NCBI RefSeq assembly: GCF_000745215.1
Contig: NZ_JQNK01000009.1
Span: 2,542,001-2,606,000 of the forward strand
DNA length: 64,000 nucleotides
Direction of reading: 5' to 3'
Source: Methylosinus sp. PW1
GTDB lineage: Bacteria > Pseudomonadota > Alphaproteobacteria > Rhizobiales > Beijerinckiaceae
Numbering within the stretch: the first letter of the stretch is position 1; each line of letters begins with the position of its first letter. The notes beneath the pieces were generated by a model. It ran no database searches. It saw only the letters and a list, made by a program, of their open reading frames with translations, and was not told where the DNA came from. Position numbers and translations under genes: made by a program. Shown one piece after another: positions 51,946-61,290 of the stretch.

Positions 51946-52030
51946 GGGGGAATGTCCCGAGCGGCAAAGGGGGCGGACTGTAAATCCGCTGGCTATGCCT
52001 TCGTAGGTTCGAGTCCTACTTCCCCCACCA
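51946..52030 (+). tRNA. tRNA-Tyr (anticodon GTA)
   Basis: 85 bases. Acceptor arms GGGGGAA and TTCCCCC pair fully, with discriminator A and an encoded CCA. The anticodon stem GCGGA/TCCGC carries loop CTGTAAA with GTA. A long variable arm is present, as expected for bacterial tRNA-Tyr, and the T arm is TAGGTTCGAGTCCTA. Confidence 0.96.
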
Positions 52031-52056
52031 TTCTCCTTCTCGCCGCGGCGCAGAGC

Positions 52057-54540
52057 TTACGCCGCGCTCCCCACCTTCGTCCAGATCTCGCCGTCGTCCT
52101 CCAGCATGCGCCGCAGCTCCGCCGCCGGCGTCGGGCGGCTGAACAAAAAGCCCTGCATCTGCGTGCAGCCTTCCGCGCGCAGCCGCGCCAATTGCTCATG
52201 CGTCTCCACGCCCTCGGCCACGGTGGCGACGCCGAGGCACTGCCCGATTCCCGCCACGGCGCGCACGATCGCCCCGCATTCCTGATTCTCCGGCAGCTCC
52301 TTCACGAAGGAGCGGTCGATCTTGATCTTGTCGAAGGGGAAGGAGCGCAGATAGCTGAGACTGGAATAGCCGGTGCCGAAATCATCCATCGATATGCACA
52401 CGCCGAGGCCGCGCAGCTGATGCAGCACGGCGAGATTGGCGTGGTTTTCGGCGAGCAGCACCGATTCGGTGATCTCCAGCTCGAGCCGCTGCGGCGCGAG
52501 GCCGCTCGCCGCCAGCGCCGATAAAACCGACTGCACCAGCGAGCGCGAGCGAAATTGCGCGGGCGAGAGATTGACGCAGACGCCGATCGGCTCCGGCCAG
52601 CTCGCCGCCTCGCGGCAGGCCTCGCGCAGCACCCATTCGCCGATCGGCGTGATGAGCCCGGTCTCCTCGGCGAGCGGGATGAACTCATTGGGCGAAACCG
52701 CGCCGCGCATGGGATGGAACCAGCGCAGCAGCGCCTCCGAGGCGACGATGCGATTGGTCACCAGGTCGACGAGCGGCTGATAATAGATTTCGAACTCGCC
52801 GGCGGCGAGCGCGTGGCGCAGATCGGCCTCCATCGTGCGCCGCACGAGAATGGAGGCCGCCATCTCCGGCTCGAAGAAGCGATGCAGCCCGCGCCCGTCC
52901 GCCTTGGCGCGGTAGAGCGCTATGTCGGCGTTCTTGAGCAGCGTGTCGGCGTCGCCGCTGTCGATCGGCGCGACCGAGACGCCGACGCTGGCGCCCACCG
53001 TCACCACATGGCCGTCGACCTCATAAGGCACGCTCGCCGCGCTCACGATGCGCTCGGCGAGCCGGTCCGCCTCGCTCGCTCCGGCGCCCGCTTGCACGAT
53101 GGCGAATTCGTCGCCGCCGACGCGCGCCACCATATCGCCCGGCGCCAGAGTCTCGCGCAGACGCTCGGCGACGGCGATCAGCAGCCGATCGCCGACCGGA
53201 TGGCCGAAGGCGTCGTTCACATCCTTGAAGCCGTCGAGATCGAGATAGAGCACGCAGAGGCCCGCCGCGCCATTGTCGAGCCGCTGCAGCTCCTCGGTCA
53301 GCCGCGCGCGGAAGAGCGCGCGATTGGCGAGGCCGGTGAGCGGATCGTGATGCGCGAGATGGGCGATGCGGGCGGCCTGCTCGCGCTGCTCGGTGACGTC
53401 GACGATGGCGAGCAATATCGCCGGACGATCGTCGAAGGCGATCTCGCGCGCGTAATTCTGCACCTTTATCTCGCGCCCCTCCGCTGTGCGATTGATCCAT
53501 ATGCGGTCCGCGGGACGGCGATTGGCCGGGCTCTCATGGGCGATCGTCACCGCCGGCCATTCCTCCTCCGCATAGAGGTCGAGCAAGGTGGAGCGAAGAA
53601 AGCGCTCGCGCGCATAGCCGTAATGGGCGACCGCCGCGTCATTGACGGCCATGATGCGCAGGCTCTGCGGATCATGCACCCACATGGGCATGGGATTGCT
53701 CTCGAACAGCAGGCGGAAGGAGGCCTCGCGCGCCTTCAGCGGCGTGACGTCGGTGAGCGTCACGCCGACGAGATCGCCCATGGGCGCGGCGGACAGCCGC
53801 AAATGCATCGCGACGCCCTCGGCCGAGCGATGCGCGACCTCGAATGTGTCGGGGAGCGCCGATCGGAAAATGGCGGCGAAGCGCTCGAAGGTCCCGTCGG
53901 TCATCCAGGCCGGGACGATCTCGCTGATGCGCCGCCATTGCAGATCGCGCTCGGCGCCGCCGAAGAGCCGGCTGGCGCTGGCGTTGAGGCTCACAATGAC
54001 GAAATCGACGATGTCGCGGCCGGCGTGGACGGCGGCGAGCGTCGCTAGCCCGCCATCGGTGGCGCGATAGATGGCGTCGACGAGATCGTGCTTGGACGTC
54101 CGCTCGCGCGCGAAGACGAGAAACAGCGTCGCGCCCCAATGGCTCGACAGCGGGAAGACGACGATCTCGCAAGTCTGCACCAGCCCGCCGCGAATGCTGC
54201 GCGCCATCGTCGCCGCCGGCGTTCTGCTGGCCTCGGCCGCTTCGAGCGCCTCGCCGATGGCGTCGCGGTAATTGCGCTCCAGCGCGTCGAGCCGCAGGCC
54301 GCGCAGCGACGCGCCCAGCCAGGCCTCGAAGGCGCCGCCGCCATAGGAGAAGGCGAAGCCGCCATCCGCGCCGCGCGCCGCCAGCGCCAGATCGTCGGCG
54401 AGCCGGCCGAGGCTGCCCAGGGCGATCTGCTCATAAGGCGGCAGGCCGCCGACCGGCGCCTCGACCTGCCATTTGAAGCACAGTTCGTCGACGTCGCGAA
54501 ATTCGGTGACGACTCCATATCGGGAGGCGATCTCATACAT
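52057..54540 (-). CDS. PAS-GGDEF-EAL cyclic-di-GMP turnover protein
   Basis: 827 residues. An N-terminal region without recognised fold, then two PAS-like domains (about 170-275 and 280-390, the second with FRLLFESNPMPMWVHD), GGDEF domain with DMVARVGGDEFAIVQ (active GGDEF sequence) and EAL domain with VASEALLRWFHP, CVNLSPAQFRS and DDFGTGYSSLSYL. Both catalytic signatures look intact, so it could make or degrade c-di-GMP. No membrane helix, so cytosolic. Convergent with tRNA-Tyr. Confidence 0.93.
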   Translation of the reverse strand: MYEIASRYGVVTEFRDVDELCFKWQVEAPVGGLPPYEQIALGSLGRLADDLALAARGADGGFAFSYGGGAFEAWLGASLRGLRLDALERNYRDAIGEALEAAEASRTPAATMARSIRGGLVQTCEIVVFPLSSHWGATLFLVFARERTSKHDLVDAIYRATDGGLATLAAVHAGRDIVDFVIVSLNASASRLFGGAERDLQWRRISEIVPAWMTDGTFERFAAIFRSALPDTFEVAHRSAEGVAMHLRLSAAPMGDLVGVTLTDVTPLKAREASFRLLFESNPMPMWVHDPQSLRIMAVNDAAVAHYGYARERFLRSTLLDLYAEEEWPAVTIAHESPANRRPADRIWINRTAEGREIKVQNYAREIAFDDRPAILLAIVDVTEQREQAARIAHLAHHDPLTGLANRALFRARLTEELQRLDNGAAGLCVLYLDLDGFKDVNDAFGHPVGDRLLIAVAERLRETLAPGDMVARVGGDEFAIVQAGAGASEADRLAERIVSAASVPYEVDGHVVTVGASVGVSVAPIDSGDADTLLKNADIALYRAKADGRGLHRFFEPEMAASILVRRTMEADLRHALAAGEFEIYYQPLVDLVTNRIVASEALLRWFHPMRGAVSPNEFIPLAEETGLITPIGEWVLREACREAASWPEPIGVCVNLSPAQFRSRSLVQSVLSALAASGLAPQRLELEITESVLLAENHANLAVLHQLRGLGVCISMDDFGTGYSSLSYLRSFPFDKIKIDRSFVKELPENQECGAIVRAVAGIGQCLGVATVAEGVETHEQLARLRAEGCTQMQGFLFSRPTPAAELRRMLEDDGEIWTKVGSAA

Positions 54541-54809
54541 GGCTCAGCTCGGATTCGGGGGCTTCCGGCGCGAGAAATTGACCGGAAGCTTTGAAAAAAC
54601 AGTAAAAATTTCAATAGCTTAGAATGAGATTGCGTCATCTTTCCGTCATATGCAGGCTCAAATCGCTGATTACGAAGGAGAAATTCGTGCTTTGCCGGAA
54701 TTCGCGCGTGATTGCGTCTTCGCCGATTTTCATAACTGCCGATCCGGCATAGGCTATATAGGCGCATTCGCCCGCGGCGGACGCAGAGCTCACGATCGAA
54801 CGGACTTCC

Positions 54810-56738
54810 ATGGCATCCAATCGCAAACCAGCCTCGCCGAAGGAGGCTCCGCAGGAGCCGTTCAAGCGCGCCGTCGCCGGCGCGATGCGCGCCATGGCCA
54901 AGCGCGCGGAGCTGGAAGTCTCCTTCTCGCCGGAGCGCGCCATGCTGCTCGGCGCCGACGACAAGGCCAAGGCGCGCCTGCCGGAGCCGCCGCGCAAGCT
55001 CACCGCCCAGGACGCCGCCATTGTGCGCGGTCACGCCGATTCCATCGCTCTGCGCCTCGCCTGCCACGATGAGGCGGTGCATCGCCGCGTGCAGCCGCAG
55101 TCGCCCGACGCCCGCGCCGCCTTCGACGCGCTGGAGCAGGCGCGCGTCGAATCGATCGGCTCGCGCCGCATGGATGGCGTCGCCGCCAATATCGGCGCCA
55201 TGCTCGACGATCGCTATCAGCGCGCCCGCTTCTCCGAGATCGAGACGCGCGAGGACGCGCCGCTCGAGGACGCTCTGGCGCTCATCGCGCGCGAGCGCCT
55301 GACCGGCATCGCGCCGCCGCCGCATGGCCGCAAGGCGGTCGATCTCTGGCGCCCCTGGATCGAGGAGCGCGCCGGCGCCGATCTCGACAAGCTCGTCTCG
55401 GCGCTCGAGAATCAGCGCGGCTTCGCGCAGCTCGCGCATCGCCTGCTCGCGTCGCTCGAGCTCGAGGGCGAGAGCGCGGGCGGCGAGGAGGACGCCGAGG
55501 AGCCGAGCGAGGACCAGCCGCAAAATCCCGATGAGGCCGAGGGCGAGGAGACCGAGGAGGACAAGCAGTCCGGCTCCTCCGAGATGGACACCGCCACCGC
55601 CTCCGAGGAGGCGCTGGAGAAGGGCGAGAGCGAAGCCGCCGAGATTCTCGACAGCGAGATGCTGGAGGAGATCGACTCCGGCGATGTGGACGAGGCGATG
55701 GAGACGCGGCGGCCGCCGACCTCCTCGTCCGATCGCTCCGGCGGCGAATACAGGGCCTATACGTCTCGCTTCGACGAGACGGTGAAGGCGGAGGATCTCT
55801 GCGACGCCGAGGAACTCGATCGCCTGCGCTCCTATCTCGACAAGCAGCTCCTGCATCTCTCCTCCGTCGTCGGCCGGCTCGCCAATCGCCTGCAGCGGCG
55901 GCTGATGGCGCAGCAGAACCGCGCCTGGGAGTTCGATCTCGAGGAGGGGATGCTCGATCCTGCGCGCCTGCCGCGCGTCGTCATCGATCCGCAGCAGCCG
56001 CTCTCCTTCAAGCGCGAGAAGGACACGAATTTCCGCGACACTGTGGTCACTCTGCTGCTCGACAATTCGGGCTCCATGCGCGGCCGGCCGATCACTGTGG
56101 CGGCGACCTGCGCCGATATTCTCGCGCGCACGTTGGAGCGCTGCGGCGTGAAGGTGGAGATTTTGGGCTTCACCACCAAGGCCTGGAAGGGCGGCCAATC
56201 GCGCGAGAGCTGGATCGCCGACGGCAAGCCGCCGAACCCCGGCCGGCTCAACGACATTCGCCACATCATCTACAAGGCCGCCGATGCGCCCTGGCGGCGC
56301 GCGCGCCGCAATCTGGGCCTGATGATGCGCGAGGGCCTTCTGAAGGAGAATATCGACGGGGAGGCGCTCGACTGGGCGCATCGCCGCCTGCTGGCGCGGC
56401 AGGAGCAGCGCCGCATTCTGATGATGATCTCCGACGGCGCCCCGGTCGACGATTCCACTCTGTCGGTCAATCCGGGCAATTATCTCGAGCGCCATTTGCG
56501 GCACATCATTCAGGAGATCGAGACCAAATCGCCTGTGGAGCTGATCGCCATCGGCATCGGCCATGATGTGACGCGCTATTACCGCCGCGCCGTGACCATC
56601 GTCGACGCGGAGGAATTGGGCGGCGCGATGACCGAGAAGCTCGCCGAGCTGTTCAGCGAGAACGCCGCTCCCGCTCCGGCGCGCGCCCCGCAACGCTCGG
56701 CGCCGCAGCGGCCGCGCGTCCTCGCCGCGGCGCCGTGA
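54810..56738 (+). CDS. cobT: Cobaltochelatase subunit CobT
   Basis: 642 residues. CobT with CobS forms the AAA-type motor that drives CobN in late aerobic cobalt insertion into hydrogenobyrinic acid diamide. N-terminal CobT domain ([20 protein letters not shown]), a very acidic middle (about 225-300, EED/EESE rich), and a C-terminal von Willebrand A domain with the MIDAS motif DNSGSM in [16 protein letters not shown]. Length is normal. No cobS or cobN nearby. Confidence 0.93.
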   Translation: MASNRKPASPKEAPQEPFKRAVAGAMRAMAKRAELEVSFSPERAMLLGADDKAKARLPEPPRKLTAQDAAIVRGHADSIALRLACHDEAVHRRVQPQSPDARAAFDALEQARVESIGSRRMDGVAANIGAMLDDRYQRARFSEIETREDAPLEDALALIARERLTGIAPPPHGRKAVDLWRPWIEERAGADLDKLVSALENQRGFAQLAHRLLASLELEGESAGGEEDAEEPSEDQPQNPDEAEGEETEEDKQSGSSEMDTATASEEALEKGESEAAEILDSEMLEEIDSGDVDEAMETRRPPTSSSDRSGGEYRAYTSRFDETVKAEDLCDAEELDRLRSYLDKQLLHLSSVVGRLANRLQRRLMAQQNRAWEFDLEEGMLDPARLPRVVIDPQQPLSFKREKDTNFRDTVVTLLLDNSGSMRGRPITVAATCADILARTLERCGVKVEILGFTTKAWKGGQSRESWIADGKPPNPGRLNDIRHIIYKAADAPWRRARRNLGLMMREGLLKENIDGEALDWAHRRLLARQEQRRILMMISDGAPVDDSTLSVNPGNYLERHLRHIIQEIETKSPVELIAIGIGHDVTRYYRRAVTIVDAEELGGAMTEKLAELFSENAAPAPARAPQRSAPQRPRVLAAAP

Positions 56739-56752
56739 GGGGTTGCGTAGCG

Positions 56753-56805
56753 CCCCCTCCCCAGCCCTCCCCCGCTGCGCGGGAGAGGGAGTAGATTTCG
56801 CGCTT
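56753..56805. repeat. GC-rich palindromic repeat, copy after cobT
   Basis: Close copy of 8885-8937: CCCCCTCCCC, then CCCTCCCCCGCTGCGCGGGA, then GAGGGAGTAGATTTCGCGCTT. Only a handful of substitutions separate the two. It may act as transcription end of cobT. Confidence 0.65.
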
Positions 56806-56833
56806 CATCGACATTTCGCGTCACGTCGCCGCC

Positions 56834-56852
56834 TTCCCTCCCCCGCTTCGCA
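56834..56852. repeat. Left half of a palindromic repeat interrupted by the IS
   Basis: CTTCCCTCCCCCGCTTCGCA directly precedes the IS left end. Its partner (CGCGAAGCGGGGGAGGG...) follows the right end, so the IS lies at the centre of a former palindrome. Confidence 0.6.
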
Positions 56853-58155
56853 CACGGCTGTCCGGGGAAACTCAGGCATAGATCATCTCGATCTGGCAGT
56901 CGGACTTCCACCGGCTCGGCACGCGATATTTGGGCGGCGGCTCGTCGATCGATGCGACGGGCCGGCGCGCGAACAGGAAGCGGCCAGCCAGCTCGGCGAA
57001 GCGCAGCGGCGGCAGAGTGACGCCGTGGCTGTGCGCGGCGATGCGCAGCAGCAGGAAGGCGATCATCGCCGCCAGCAGCTGAAGCTTGATGGCGTTCTCG
57101 TTCTTGCCCAAGAACTTGCGGATCGAGAGATGCTGCTTCAGCCAGCGGAACAGCAGCTCGATCGCCCAGCGCGCCTTGTAGAGCGCGGCGATCTCCACCG
57201 CATCGCGGGTCATGTCGTTGGTGATCACCTCGATGATCGGCGATTTCGTCCGGCTCGCCGCGTCGCGCTCGATGCGGATGCGGCGCAGGCGCATCCGCAG
57301 CTTGGAATCGCCCTTGCTGGCCAGCGCGACCTCGCTGTCCGCGAGCACGGTGAAGCCGTCGCCGCGGGTCTTATCGAGCGGCCGTTCGGCGACGACCTTC
57401 AATCGCGTGTTGGTCTTTGGCCGCGTGACGAAGAGCGCCCCGGCGTCGTGAATGCCCTTCCACCATTTGAAATCATAATAGCCCTTGTCGAAGACATAGG
57501 TGGCGCCCGCCTCGATCGGCGTCTTCTTGCCGATGGTGACATCATTGACATTGGCGAGCGTCACCTCGACGCGATAGGGACGGTCGGCCCCGCGATCATA
57601 GGCGACATGCATTTTGAGCCCGTGGATGCGGCCGTTGGAGCGGGCGAACGCATGGAACTTGCTCAAAGGGATGGGGGTCGAGTCGATGAGGCGGAGCATC
57701 TCGGCTCCCTCGCGCCGCGTCTTGCGGTCGAGCGTCGCGGCGAGCAGAGCGAAGAGATCGGCGAAGACGGCGACGGGCCGGCGGGCGCTGGCTTCGGCGA
57801 GCGTCGAGCGCGCGAAACGCCCGACGCCCAGGTGATAATGCCCATTGGCCTCGGCGTTGAAGGCGGCGACGAGGGCGCGCAGGCTGACGACCGCGCCCAG
57901 CTGCGCGAAGATCAGCGCCACCAGATGGCTCCAGCTCCTGAAGGATTTGTCGTAGGCGTCGCCGCCGTGACGATCCACGATCTTCTGGAAGCTGCGACGA
58001 TCGATCGGTTTGAGAAGCTCGACGAAGACGCTATTCTCGAGGCGCATGTCCGGCTCTTTCTTTCTGAGTCTCGACAACCAGAAAGTACCCCGAAACTCTC
58101 GGGAAAGCCGGGCATGCGCCCGCGACCTATCGACTCATTCCCCGGACAGCCGTGC
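56853..58155. mobile_element. IS4-like insertion sequence, complete
   Basis: 1303 bases bounded by a perfect 17-base inverted repeat: CACGGCTGTCCGGGGAA on the left and its complement at 58139-58155. It encodes one transposase on the minus strand. A clear target duplication could not be seen, perhaps because the target is itself palindromic. Inserted between cobT and the small membrane ORF. Confidence 0.85.
56872..58047 (-). CDS. IS4-family DDE transposase
   Basis: 391 residues from MRLENSVFVEL; the frame is open ten codons further (TTG at 58077). DDE elements: first Asp in LRLIDSTPIPLSK, second in YVFDKGYYDFKWW, and the IS4 signature Y-R-E-K region YKARWAIELLFRWLKQHL with catalytic Glu. The N-terminal DUF4372-like domain (VFVELLKPIDRRSFQKIVDRHG) is usual for this group. 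It appears intact, with no frameshift, so the element may be active. Confidence 0.92.
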   Translation of the reverse strand: MRLENSVFVELLKPIDRRSFQKIVDRHGGDAYDKSFRSWSHLVALIFAQLGAVVSLRALVAAFNAEANGHYHLGVGRFARSTLAEASARRPVAVFADLFALLAATLDRKTRREGAEMLRLIDSTPIPLSKFHAFARSNGRIHGLKMHVAYDRGADRPYRVEVTLANVNDVTIGKKTPIEAGATYVFDKGYYDFKWWKGIHDAGALFVTRPKTNTRLKVVAERPLDKTRGDGFTVLADSEVALASKGDSKLRMRLRRIRIERDAASRTKSPIIEVITNDMTRDAVEIAALYKARWAIELLFRWLKQHLSIRKFLGKNENAIKLQLLAAMIAFLLLRIAAHSHGVTLPPLRFAELAGRFLFARRPVASIDEPPPKYRVPSRWKSDCQIEMIYA

Positions 58156-58414
58156 GCGAAGCGGGGGAGGGTGAGGGAGGGGGCGCTCGGGGGGCGCTCG
58201 TCGCCGCGAATCGCCTCTCGTAGTTCACCGAATGGTGAATGAGTTTAAAGCGAGTTAATTTCGCAACCAGCGCTCAACCGCGCCGAAAACGAGTCGGCGG
58301 GGAACCTTCAGGGCGGCTGTTGCATTAATATTTCGGCGCGACCGTCTGGTGCGCGTGCAGTGACGATCGGATGTCCGAGCGATCGGCCGTCCGGGAGTGA
58401 CGAGGGAGTTGCGT
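58156..58414. other. Intergenic: right half of split repeat and upstream of small ORF
   Basis: Begins with the right half of the palindromic repeat (58156-58185). Further on, a dyad TTCACC-GAAT-GGTGAA lies at 58226-58241, and TTAA-N6-TTAA follows, one base short of the CtrA spacing. Probably contains the promoter of the small membrane ORF. No gene is supported. Confidence 0.4.
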
Positions 58415-58564
58415 ATGATTTCCTTTGGCAAAGTTCGAAATGCGGGATTGCCCGCGGCGTCTCACGAGCCGCTCGACGTCCAGAGGGTTCTCTGCGTCGC
58501 CGCGATCTTCTCGCTGGCCACCCTTCCCCTGCTGCTCAGCGTAGCTTTGTCGATCTGGGGCTGA
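58415..58564 (+). CDS. Small single-helix membrane peptide
   Basis: 49 codons: MISFGKVRNAGLPAASHEPL, then a hydrophobic run VLCVAAIFSLATLPLLLSVA ending LSIWG. GAGGGAG lies at good distance before the ATG, and codon third positions are G/C-rich as in neighbours. The function is unknown. Too short to be certain, but start, ribosome site and helix agree. Confidence 0.5.
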   Translation: MISFGKVRNAGLPAASHEPLDVQRVLCVAAIFSLATLPLLLSVALSIWG

Positions 58565-58633
58565 CACGCCGCCCAGAGCGATTGTCGGCGCGTGGCTGGG
58601 GGCTCGCGTCGGCAAGGGCGGCCGCAACAGGAA

Positions 58634-58666
58634 AGACCCCGCGCTCTTGTCCAGGGCGCGGGGTCT
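58634..58666 (-). terminator. Rho-independent terminator of rpmB
   Basis: Perfect 11-base arms (AGACCCCGCGC / GCGCGGGGTCT) around an 11-base loop. On the minus strand the stem is followed by TTTCCTG. On the plus strand it is followed by ATTTGTCTT, so it may serve the small ORF as well. Confidence 0.7.
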
Positions 58667-58681
58667 ATTTGTCTTCGCTTT

Positions 58682-58713
58682 CGGATGAGAGCGAGCCTTC
58701 AGGCTCGCATCCG
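58682..58713. repeat. Palindromic element sharing its core with the hypF insertion
   Basis: Contains GCGAGCCTTCAGGCTCGC (58691-58708), identical to the arm core in hypF, with outer GGAT/ATCC pairing. Located between the rpmB stop and its terminator. Confidence 0.75.
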
Positions 58714-58725
58714 AGGCCGTCGAGA

Positions 58726-59025
58726 TCAGGCGGTCGCGGGGGCGGTCGCTAGCTTCTTGACGATCTCGCGCTTCAGCGCGCGGGCGTCGTCGGAGAGTTC
58801 CGTGTCGCGCGCCTTGACGAGGAAGCCGTCCAGGCCGCCGCGATGCTCGACCGAGCGCAGAGCCGCCGCCGAGACGCGAAGACGCACGGAGCGCGCCAGC
58901 GCGTCCGAGGACAGCGTCACATTGACCAGATTGGGCAGAAAGCGGGTGCGCGTCTTGCGGTTGGAGTGGCTGACGAGATTGCCCGTCTGCACGCCTTTGC
59001 CGGTCAGTTCGCAACGGCGGGACAT
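58726..59025 (-). CDS. rpmB: 50S ribosomal protein L28
   Basis: 99 residues from [33 protein letters not shown], the L28 signature. Start chosen at MSRRCEL, as in alphaproteobacterial L28; GAAAGGAAAAG precedes it. The C-terminal extension compared with E. coli (78 residues) is normal for this class. Followed by a palindromic repeat and a terminator. Confidence 0.97.
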   Translation of the reverse strand: MSRRCELTGKGVQTGNLVSHSNRKTRTRFLPNLVNVTLSSDALARSVRLRVSAAALRSVEHRGGLDGFLVKARDTELSDDARALKREIVKKLATAPATA

Positions 59026-59222
59026 TGTCTTTTCCTTTCGATCGGCGCAGAGCGCGGGAGGCCGCGCCATTCGATGGCCGTATGACATGAAAATCGCGCA
59101 AAGGCCCCGCGCCCCGGGGGGCGAGCCCTTGGTTGGGCGGACTTATAGAGGCAGGGGCGGCGAAAGGTCAACAGGGGATGTCGCCTTCATGGCGATCCTG
59201 TGAAGCTTCGGCGAACCTGCCG

Positions 59223-59633
59223 TCAATGCAGCGAGCGCGTCGGCGGCGCCTGCGGGGTCGGCGGCGGCTCGCTCTGGACCATTAGTGGGCTCGCCTGATG
59301 ATGCACCAGCCGCCACGCGCCATCGACGAGCCGGAAGCTGTTGGTGGCGACGAGCGCCGCCTGGCCGACCATCTCTATGCAGACGATGCGTCCCTCGGAG
59401 CCGCTGAGCAGCGCGCGCTCGCTGCGGCGCAGAACCGGGTCCTGCATGGGATTGCGCAAAATTTCGCGGAAGGAGGCCAGCACCTGCTCGCGTCCGAAGA
59501 TCGGCGGCCAGCCGGGATGGATGCAGCAGATTTCCTCATCGCCCCAGATCGCCGCCATCCCATCCAGGTCCGCGGCGACGAAGGCTCGATAATAAGCGGC
59601 GTTGGCCGCGAGCAGAGACGCCTCGTCCGACAT
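59223..59633 (-). CDS. SnoaL-like / NTF2-fold protein (DUF4440 type)
   Basis: 136 residues. NTF2-fold pattern: AANAAYYRAFVAADLDGMAAIWGD, HPGWPPIFGREQVLASFREIL and NSFRLVDGAWRLVHHQASPL. Such proteins are small hydrolases, isomerases or ligand binders; the role here is unknown. Proline-rich C-terminal tail. No operon partner. Confidence 0.82.
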   Translation of the reverse strand: MSDEASLLAANAAYYRAFVAADLDGMAAIWGDEEICCIHPGWPPIFGREQVLASFREILRNPMQDPVLRRSERALLSGSEGRIVCIEMVGQAALVATNSFRLVDGAWRLVHHQASPLMVQSEPPPTPQAPPTRSLH

Positions 59634-59787
59634 GGGCGCGAAGAATGCGCCCAGCTCGAGCCGATGGCAATAAAATATCTCGAGAAAAGCGCTTTCCTAT
59701 AAGCCCTCGCGCGGGGCCTTGACGCCGCCTTGCGCCGCCCGATTTTCCCCAGCGGAGCCGCATCTGCGGCCGATGGGGGCATGGATC

Positions 59788-60051
59788 ATGAAAATCGGCG
59801 GCTTTGCGATCGTCCTGCTCGCCGGCGCGCTCGTCGCCGCTGCTCCCGCCGAGGCCAGGCGCTCCGCCCGCCGTCCGGCCTATGCGCCGCCGCCGGCCGC
59901 CGCTCCCGCCTACGCGGGTCCTGCCTACGCCGCGCCTGCGCCCGCCTATGCCGCGCCCGTGCGCCCGGCGCCGGTCTGGGGCGCCGACGGCTATCGCTTC
60001 GATCCGCCCGGCGCCGGCTCCTCCTTCGGGTCCTCGCCTTTCGGCTATTGA
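59788..60051 (+). CDS. Small secreted Ala/Pro/Tyr-rich protein
   Basis: 87 residues from MKIGGFAIVLLAG. Signal peptide of about 22 residues ending PAEA, then repeats of the PAYAxP kind (about 33-60) and a glycine/serine-rich end. Low-complexity envelope protein; no known function. A start at 59719 would give an N-terminal extension without signal-like features, so I prefer the ATG at 59788. Confidence 0.6.
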   Translation: MKIGGFAIVLLAGALVAAAPAEARRSARRPAYAPPPAAAPAYAGPAYAAPAPAYAAPVRPAPVWGADGYRFDPPGAGSSFGSSPFGY

Positions 60052-60264
60052 GGCGGCCGCCGCGCCTGCGCTGTCCAGCGCCGGGACAATAGGCTGGACA
60101 TTCGTCCCGTTCTGCGGTCTATGCGTCTCGCCATTCGAGACCGGGCTCCGCCCGCGCCCGCCGTCCCGGTATCGCTCATCCGAAAGCTTGGCTAAGCTCG
60201 AGCGTCACGCAGGGCGCGCAGCGCGCTCGCACGCCGGCAAGGACAGAAAGGTTAGGAATTTCCC

Positions 60265-61155
60265 ATGGCCGCCAAATCGATCCTTCATATGTTGAGCACG
60301 CTGAAGCATATGAGCCCGTTCGACGTCAACATGGCGCTCGACGCGGGCTTCGACGTGGCGGTCCCCTATACGAATGTCACTCTCGACGAGGTGACGGCGC
60401 TGGTGCAGGACGCGATGTTCTCCCGCGCGCCCTCGGCCGCCCTGCGCACCGGAATTTTCTTCGCCGGCCGTGACGCCGTGCTCGCGCTCGACATGCTGGA
60501 CGCCGCCGAGAAGGCGCTGCTGAAGCCCTTCGAGATTTCGCTGTTCGCCGACCCTTATGGCTCCTTCACCACCGCCGGCGCCATGGTCGCCTTCGTCGAG
60601 AAGGTGCTGCGCGAGAAGAAGGGCCGCGAGCTCAAGGGCGCCAAGATCGTCGTCTATGGCGCGACCGGCGTCGTCGGCTATTCCTCCGCCGTCATCGCCG
60701 CGCTCGAGGGCGCCGAGGTGACGATCGTCGGCTATAGCGGCCTCGAGCGCGTGACCGCCCAGGCCGACGAGATCGAGAAGCGCTTCGGCGTGAAGGTGAC
60801 GCCCGCCGACGGCAGCAAGGCCGAGCAGGTGCGCGCGCTCCTCGTCGAGCATGAGATCGCGCTCTGCGCGGCCCGCGCCGGCGTGCAGGTTCTGTCCGCG
60901 GAAGATCTCGCCGCCGCCAAATCGCTGCTCATCGCCGCGGACGTCAACGCCGTGCCGCCGCTCGGCGTCGAGGGCGTCAAGCTGCACGACAAGGGCGTCG
61001 AGCTGCCGTCGGGCGCGCTCGGCATCGGCGCGCTCGCCATCGGCGACATCAAATACGGAACGGAGGCCGGTCTCTTCCGGCAGATGACCACTTCCGACAA
61101 GCCGCTGCGTCTCGACTTCCGCCACGCTTTCGCGCTGGCGCGCAGCCTGCTCTGA
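60265..61155 (+). CDS. mtdB: Methylene-tetrahydromethanopterin dehydrogenase MtdB
   Basis: 296 residues. Oxidises methylene-H4MPT to methenyl-H4MPT with NAD(P)+ in the formaldehyde oxidation route of methylotrophs. The N-terminus SILHMLSTLKHMSPFDVNMALDAG is typical, and the Rossmann nucleotide site is KIVVYGATGVVGYSSAVIAA. Cytosolic. It lies 135 bases before fae on the same strand. Confidence 0.93.
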   Translation: MAAKSILHMLSTLKHMSPFDVNMALDAGFDVAVPYTNVTLDEVTALVQDAMFSRAPSAALRTGIFFAGRDAVLALDMLDAAEKALLKPFEISLFADPYGSFTTAGAMVAFVEKVLREKKGRELKGAKIVVYGATGVVGYSSAVIAALEGAEVTIVGYSGLERVTAQADEIEKRFGVKVTPADGSKAEQVRALLVEHEIALCAARAGVQVLSAEDLAAAKSLLIAADVNAVPPLGVEGVKLHDKGVELPSGALGIGALAIGDIKYGTEAGLFRQMTTSDKPLRLDFRHAFALARSLL

Positions 61156-61290
61156 GCCGCTCGAATCTGGATCGGGCCTCGTCCCGACGGTTTCGTCCCG
61201 ACTTGCCGCTGTCATGCGAAAATGATTGATGACGGCGGCTCGTCTTCCCTCGCTCGGATTCCCCCAGCGATAAGCCATAAGGAAAAGAAA

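Noticed and set aside
54045..56693. 882-codon minus-strand frame opposite cobT
   Set aside because: Overlaps cobT on one strand and joins the start of the GGDEF-EAL gene out of frame.
56845..58165. Target-site duplication of the IS4-like element
   Set aside because: Bases outside the ends agree only as an inverted repeat of the host palindrome, not as a direct repeat.
58240..58262. CtrA box upstream of the small membrane ORF
   Set aside because: TTAA-N6-TTAA has one base too few between halves.
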